Positions 8,579 through 10,867 of a DNA stretch of 10,867 bases are shown here, one piece after another. The notes under the pieces are model-generated. The model searched no databases. It was not told the DNA's origin and saw only the letters and a program-made list of their open reading frames with translations. This stretch comes from an uncultured Panacagrimonas sp. (lineage in GTDB: Bacteria > Pseudomonadota > Gammaproteobacteria > Nevskiales > Nevskiaceae), in NCBI GenBank assembly GCA_946481265.1, contig CAMLNE010000120.1:1-10867 (forward strand), written 5' to 3'. Made by a program: the position numbers and the translations under genes. Position 1 is the stretch's first letter. Each line of letters opens with the position of its first letter.

Positions 8579-9510
8579 TAGAAGTATCCCTCCTGCTTCT
8601 TCTTTTCCATGCTGGCGGAGCCGGCATCCCTGTCGATGGCTCTGCCCTGGCGCTCCGAAGTCGTCGTGAGCAGCATTTCCTGGATTACGGCGGGCAGCGT
8701 GTCGGCAGTACTCTCCACTGCGCCGGTCAGTGGATAGCAGCCCAGGGTGCGGAAGCGGATCGAGCGCGTCACGGGTTTTTCGCCCGGCTTCAGTCGGAAG
8801 CGTTCGTCGTCGACCATCAGCAACAGGCCGTCGCGCTCCACCGTGGGCCGCGGTGCGGCCATGTACAGCGGCACGATGGGAATGTTCTCCAGGTGGATGT
8901 ACTGCCAGATGTCCAGCTCGGTCCAGTTGGAGATCGGGAACACGCGGATGCTCTCGCCCCTGGCCTTCTTCGCGTTGTACAGGTTCCACAACTCGGGGCG
9001 CTGGCTCTTGCCGTCCCAGCGATGACTCGCGCTGCGGAACGAGAAGATGCGCTCCTTGGCGCGCGACTTTTCTTCATCACGGCGCGCACCGCCGAAGGCC
9101 ACGTCGAACTTGTACAGATCCAGCGCCTGCTTGAGGCCCTCGGTCTTCCACAGGTCGGTGTGCAGGGACCCGTGATCGAAGGGATTGATGCCCTTCTCCT
9201 TGGCTTCCGGGTTCTGATAGACCAGCAGCTCCATGCCGGACTCGCGCGCCATCTTGTCGCGCAGCTCGTACATCGCCCTGAACTTCCACGTCGTGTCCAC
9301 GTGCAGCAGGGGGAAAGGCGGCGGCGAGGGAAAGAAGGCCTTGCGCGCCAGGTGCAGCATCACGGCACTGTCCTTGCCCACCGAGTACAGCATCACGGGC
9401 TTCTCGGCGTCGGCGATCACCTCCCGCATGATGTGAATCGACTCGGCTTCCAGTCGCTGCAGATGCGTGAGCGCATTGCCGGATAAGCCAGTGTCGGGAG
9501 TTCTTGTCAT
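8578..9510 (-). CDS. cysD: Sulfate adenylyltransferase subunit 2 (ATP sulfurylase small subunit)
   Basis: A 310-residue catalytic subunit that, with CysN, makes adenylylsulfate (APS) from sulfate and ATP in the cytoplasm. Seen: [17 protein letters not shown] at 14-30, the PP-loop YSVGKDS at 42-48, [18 protein letters not shown] in the middle, and the typical C-terminus [13 protein letters not shown] followed by KKQEGYF. This follows E. coli CysD (302 residues) almost end to end, with a slightly longer N-terminus. The ATG at 9510 gives the expected N-terminus, though its ribosome-binding site is weak. It is the first gene of a cysD-cysNC pair. The 172 bp upstream, up to the remnant dehydrogenase, should hold the promoter, but I find no clear one. 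The start codon also overlaps (ATGA) the stop of the frameshifted upstream frame. Confidence 0.97.
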   Translation of the reverse strand: MTRTPDTGLSGNALTHLQRLEAESIHIMREVIADAEKPVMLYSVGKDSAVMLHLARKAFFPSPPPFPLLHVDTTWKFRAMYELRDKMARESGMELLVYQNPEAKEKGINPFDHGSLHTDLWKTEGLKQALDLYKFDVAFGGARRDEEKSRAKERIFSFRSASHRWDGKSQRPELWNLYNAKKARGESIRVFPISNWTELDIWQYIHLENIPIVPLYMAAPRPTVERDGLLLMVDDERFRLKPGEKPVTRSIRFRTLGCYPLTGAVESTADTLPAVIQEMLLTTTSERQGRAIDRDAGSASMEKKKQEGYF

Positions 9511-9633
9511 GAAAGTCTCAGAGGGACGGCAGGTACGAATCGAAGGGTGGATGAAATGCCGTCCTGCGAATACCGGTTTCGTTCGCGCGTGATCATTTGA
9601 ATTCGTTCAGTCCGGCGGCGCCTTCGCGATTTG

Positions 9634-9692
9634 CTCAGGCGGCGGATTGCCGAGCGTCGCGCGGACGCGGTATCCCGTTTTCTCAGGCGGCG
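9634..9692. repeat. Short direct repeat at the end of the broken dehydrogenase gene
   Basis: CTCAGGCGGCG occurs at 9634-9644 and again, exactly, at 9682-9692. The second copy contains the original stop codon of the dehydrogenase gene (read on the minus strand). The copies are 48 bp apart. It may be a relic of slippage or a local duplication, or chance in GC-rich DNA. Confidence 0.4.
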
Positions 9693-10691
9693 ATATCCAC
9701 GACGATCTTTCCGACATGTTGTCCAGCTGAGCTGGTAACGCAATGCATCAGCCATGTCGGCGAAGGAGACCCTTCGATCGATAATCGGCTTGATTGACGT
9801 CTTTGCGATCCAGTCCACGAGCCTGCGCTGCTGCGCATGACTGCCCACGGCAATCGGACGAATGTGCAGTTGCTTGAACAACAGTTTGGGCACCGGCAAG
9901 GTGACCTCCATGCTGCCGAGCAAGCCGATCGCCACGATGTGGCCGCCGATGCGCGCGGCGTCCAGAGACTGGACCAAGGTGGCAGGACCGCCGACGTCGA
10001 GCACGATATCCACGCCGCCGCCGCTCAAGCGCGACACCGTTTCGCCCCAGGCTGGATCCGTTCGGTAGTTGACGAGGTGGTCCGCGCCGAGCGCGCGAAG
10101 ACGCTCGCTCTTTTCCTCGGAAGACGACGTGGCGTAGACCGTCGCGGCGGCCGCCTTGGCAAACTGCAGCGCGAATACAGAAACGCCGCCGCTGCCCTGG
10201 ACCAGAACCGACTGGCCTGCCTGCACGTGCGCCTCGTCGAAGAGGGCTCGCCAGGCGGTCAGGCCGGCGCAAGGCAGGGTGGCGGCCTGGGCGAACGTCC
10301 ATCCAGGCGGAATCGCGGTCAATGCCGAGGCTTCGAGCACGCTGAGTTCGGCCGCGCAGCCGTCGATCGAGTCGCCGAAGATGCTCGCCGTGTTCTGCAG
10401 GGTCGGCTCTTCGCCGTCCCAGTCCGGGAAGAAGGTGCTCATCACCGCGTCGCCGATATTCCAGCCCGTCACGCCGGGGCCCACGGCGACGATCTCGCCG
10501 GCGCCGTCGGACATCGGTATACGACCCGGTGCGGCCGGCATCAGCCCGGCAACGACGGCGTAGTCGTGAAAGTTCAGGGAGCGGGCATGCCAACGCACCT
10601 TCACCGTGCCCGGCCGCAGCATCGGCTACTCCCGTTCCGTGAAACCCAGGGTGTCCAGCGTCGCGGGTGTGCCAATCGTTGCAACTTTCAT
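9683..10691 (-). pseudogene. Zinc-type alcohol dehydrogenase / quinone oxidoreductase (MDR family), broken by an amber codon and a frameshift
   Basis: Medium-chain dehydrogenase/reductase that would oxidise an alcohol or reduce a carbonyl or quinone with NAD(P)H. Without the lesions it encodes 335 residues, normal for the family. From the ATG at 10691 (AGAGG upstream) it reads MKVATIGTPATLDTLGFTERE, then TAG at 10628-10626 as codon 22, then continues in frame as PMLRPGTVKVRWHARSLNFHD and the Rossmann motif VLVQGSGGVSVFALQFAKA. After LRYQ (codons 317-320) one extra base, at about 9731, shifts the frame. Skipping it gives SAGQHVGKIVVDIAA and a stop at 9685-9683, a normal MDR C-terminus. The usual catalytic zinc ligands are not evident. 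As it stands, translation could restart at the ATG at 10622, 3 bases after the TAG and behind GGGAG. The product would then lose 23 residues and gain a 75-residue Arg-rich tail ending at 9507. Sequencing error at either site is possible. Confidence 0.82.
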
Positions 10692-10867
10692 CGGGGTTCG
10701 CCTCTGATGTCCGAACAGGTTCGCTGGCCGCCCAAGCTGCTGGCCACTCGCGCCGCGGGCTGGGGTCGCCAGGTGCCGCGGGGCCCTGCCCCGCAGGTCC
10801 TGGCCCGCACCTCCTAGGGCCTGTTAACGCTATTTCGGTCACGGCGGCGGAGGTCGCTTTGGCGCAG
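10692..10867. other. Right edge: no recognised gene; possible insertion-sequence end from about 10817
   Basis: A 7-bp hairpin (GCGGGGC at 10778-10784, GCCCCGC at 10788-10794) lies upstream of the dehydrogenase remnant. CTAG at 10814-10817 is followed by GGGCCTGTTAACGC, which looks like the terminal inverted repeat of an IS5-family element next to a TA/CTAG-type target. Only about 50 bp of it is in the window and no transposase is visible, so this is tentative. Confidence 0.25.

Noticed and set aside
7037..8581. A 514-codon open frame on the plus strand opposite cysNC
   Set aside because: It is antisense to a well-conserved gene, is rich in Arg, Val, Asp and Gly as expected from the complement of GC-rich codons, and has no recognisable domain.
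10707..10817. Small plus-strand open frame starting at ATG 10707 (about 36 codons)
   Set aside because: It has no ribosome-binding site and no recognisable content, and it overlaps a GC-rich hairpin upstream of the remnant dehydrogenase.

Overview
This window is GC-rich bacterial DNA with tightly packed genes on both strands. A sigma-54 activator, a CysN-CysC fusion and a XylM-type hydroxylase point to a proteobacterium. A gammaproteobacterium of the Xanthomonadales/Nevskiales/Pseudomonas kind is my best guess, because cysN and cysC are often fused there, but the sequence does not prove it.

Layout: (1) 1-888, minus: the N-terminal half of a Baeyer-Villiger monooxygenase (BVMO), cut by the window edge. 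(2) 889-1361: a divergent control region with a sigma-54-like -24/-12 element facing the BVMO gene. About 180-230 bp upstream of the start site that element predicts lies a long inverted repeat that could be an enhancer. (3) 1362-3344, plus: an AcoR-like sigma-54 activator with GAF, AAA+ and Fis domains. (4) 3345-3489: a short convergent gap with a perfect 13-bp hairpin. (5) 3490-4608, minus: a membrane di-iron hydroxylase of the XylM/CymAa/AlkB type. (6) 4609-4807: an AT-rich divergent promoter region with a perfect dyad. (7) 4808-5587, plus: a MerR-family regulator. (8) 5588-6030: about 440 bp without a convincing gene, holding a 20-bp-stem hairpin. (9) 6031-6501, plus: a small single-domain cupin. 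(10) 6502-6649: a convergent gap with a hairpin. (11) 6650-9510, minus: cysD and cysNC (sulfate activation), overlapping by one base. (12) 9683-10691, minus: a zinc-type alcohol dehydrogenase/quinone oxidoreductase gene broken by an in-frame amber codon and a one-base insertion. (13) 10692-10867: no gene recognised; a possible insertion-sequence end starts near 10817.

Working model (inference): the left 6.5 kb is an accessory catabolic locus for a hydrophobic, perhaps cyclic or terpenoid, substrate. The membrane hydroxylase would make an alcohol, a dehydrogenase a ketone, and the BVMO an ester or lactone; the cupin may be a small metal-dependent oxygenase. The two regulators sit beside the two oxygenases they probably control. 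No ferredoxin or reductase partner for the hydroxylase is in the window. The cysDNC genes are housekeeping and probably mark the edge of the accessory region. The best candidates for something new are the BVMO-sigma-54 control region, the XylM-like/MerR/cupin set, and the broken dehydrogenase whose shifted frame ends exactly on the cysD start codon.
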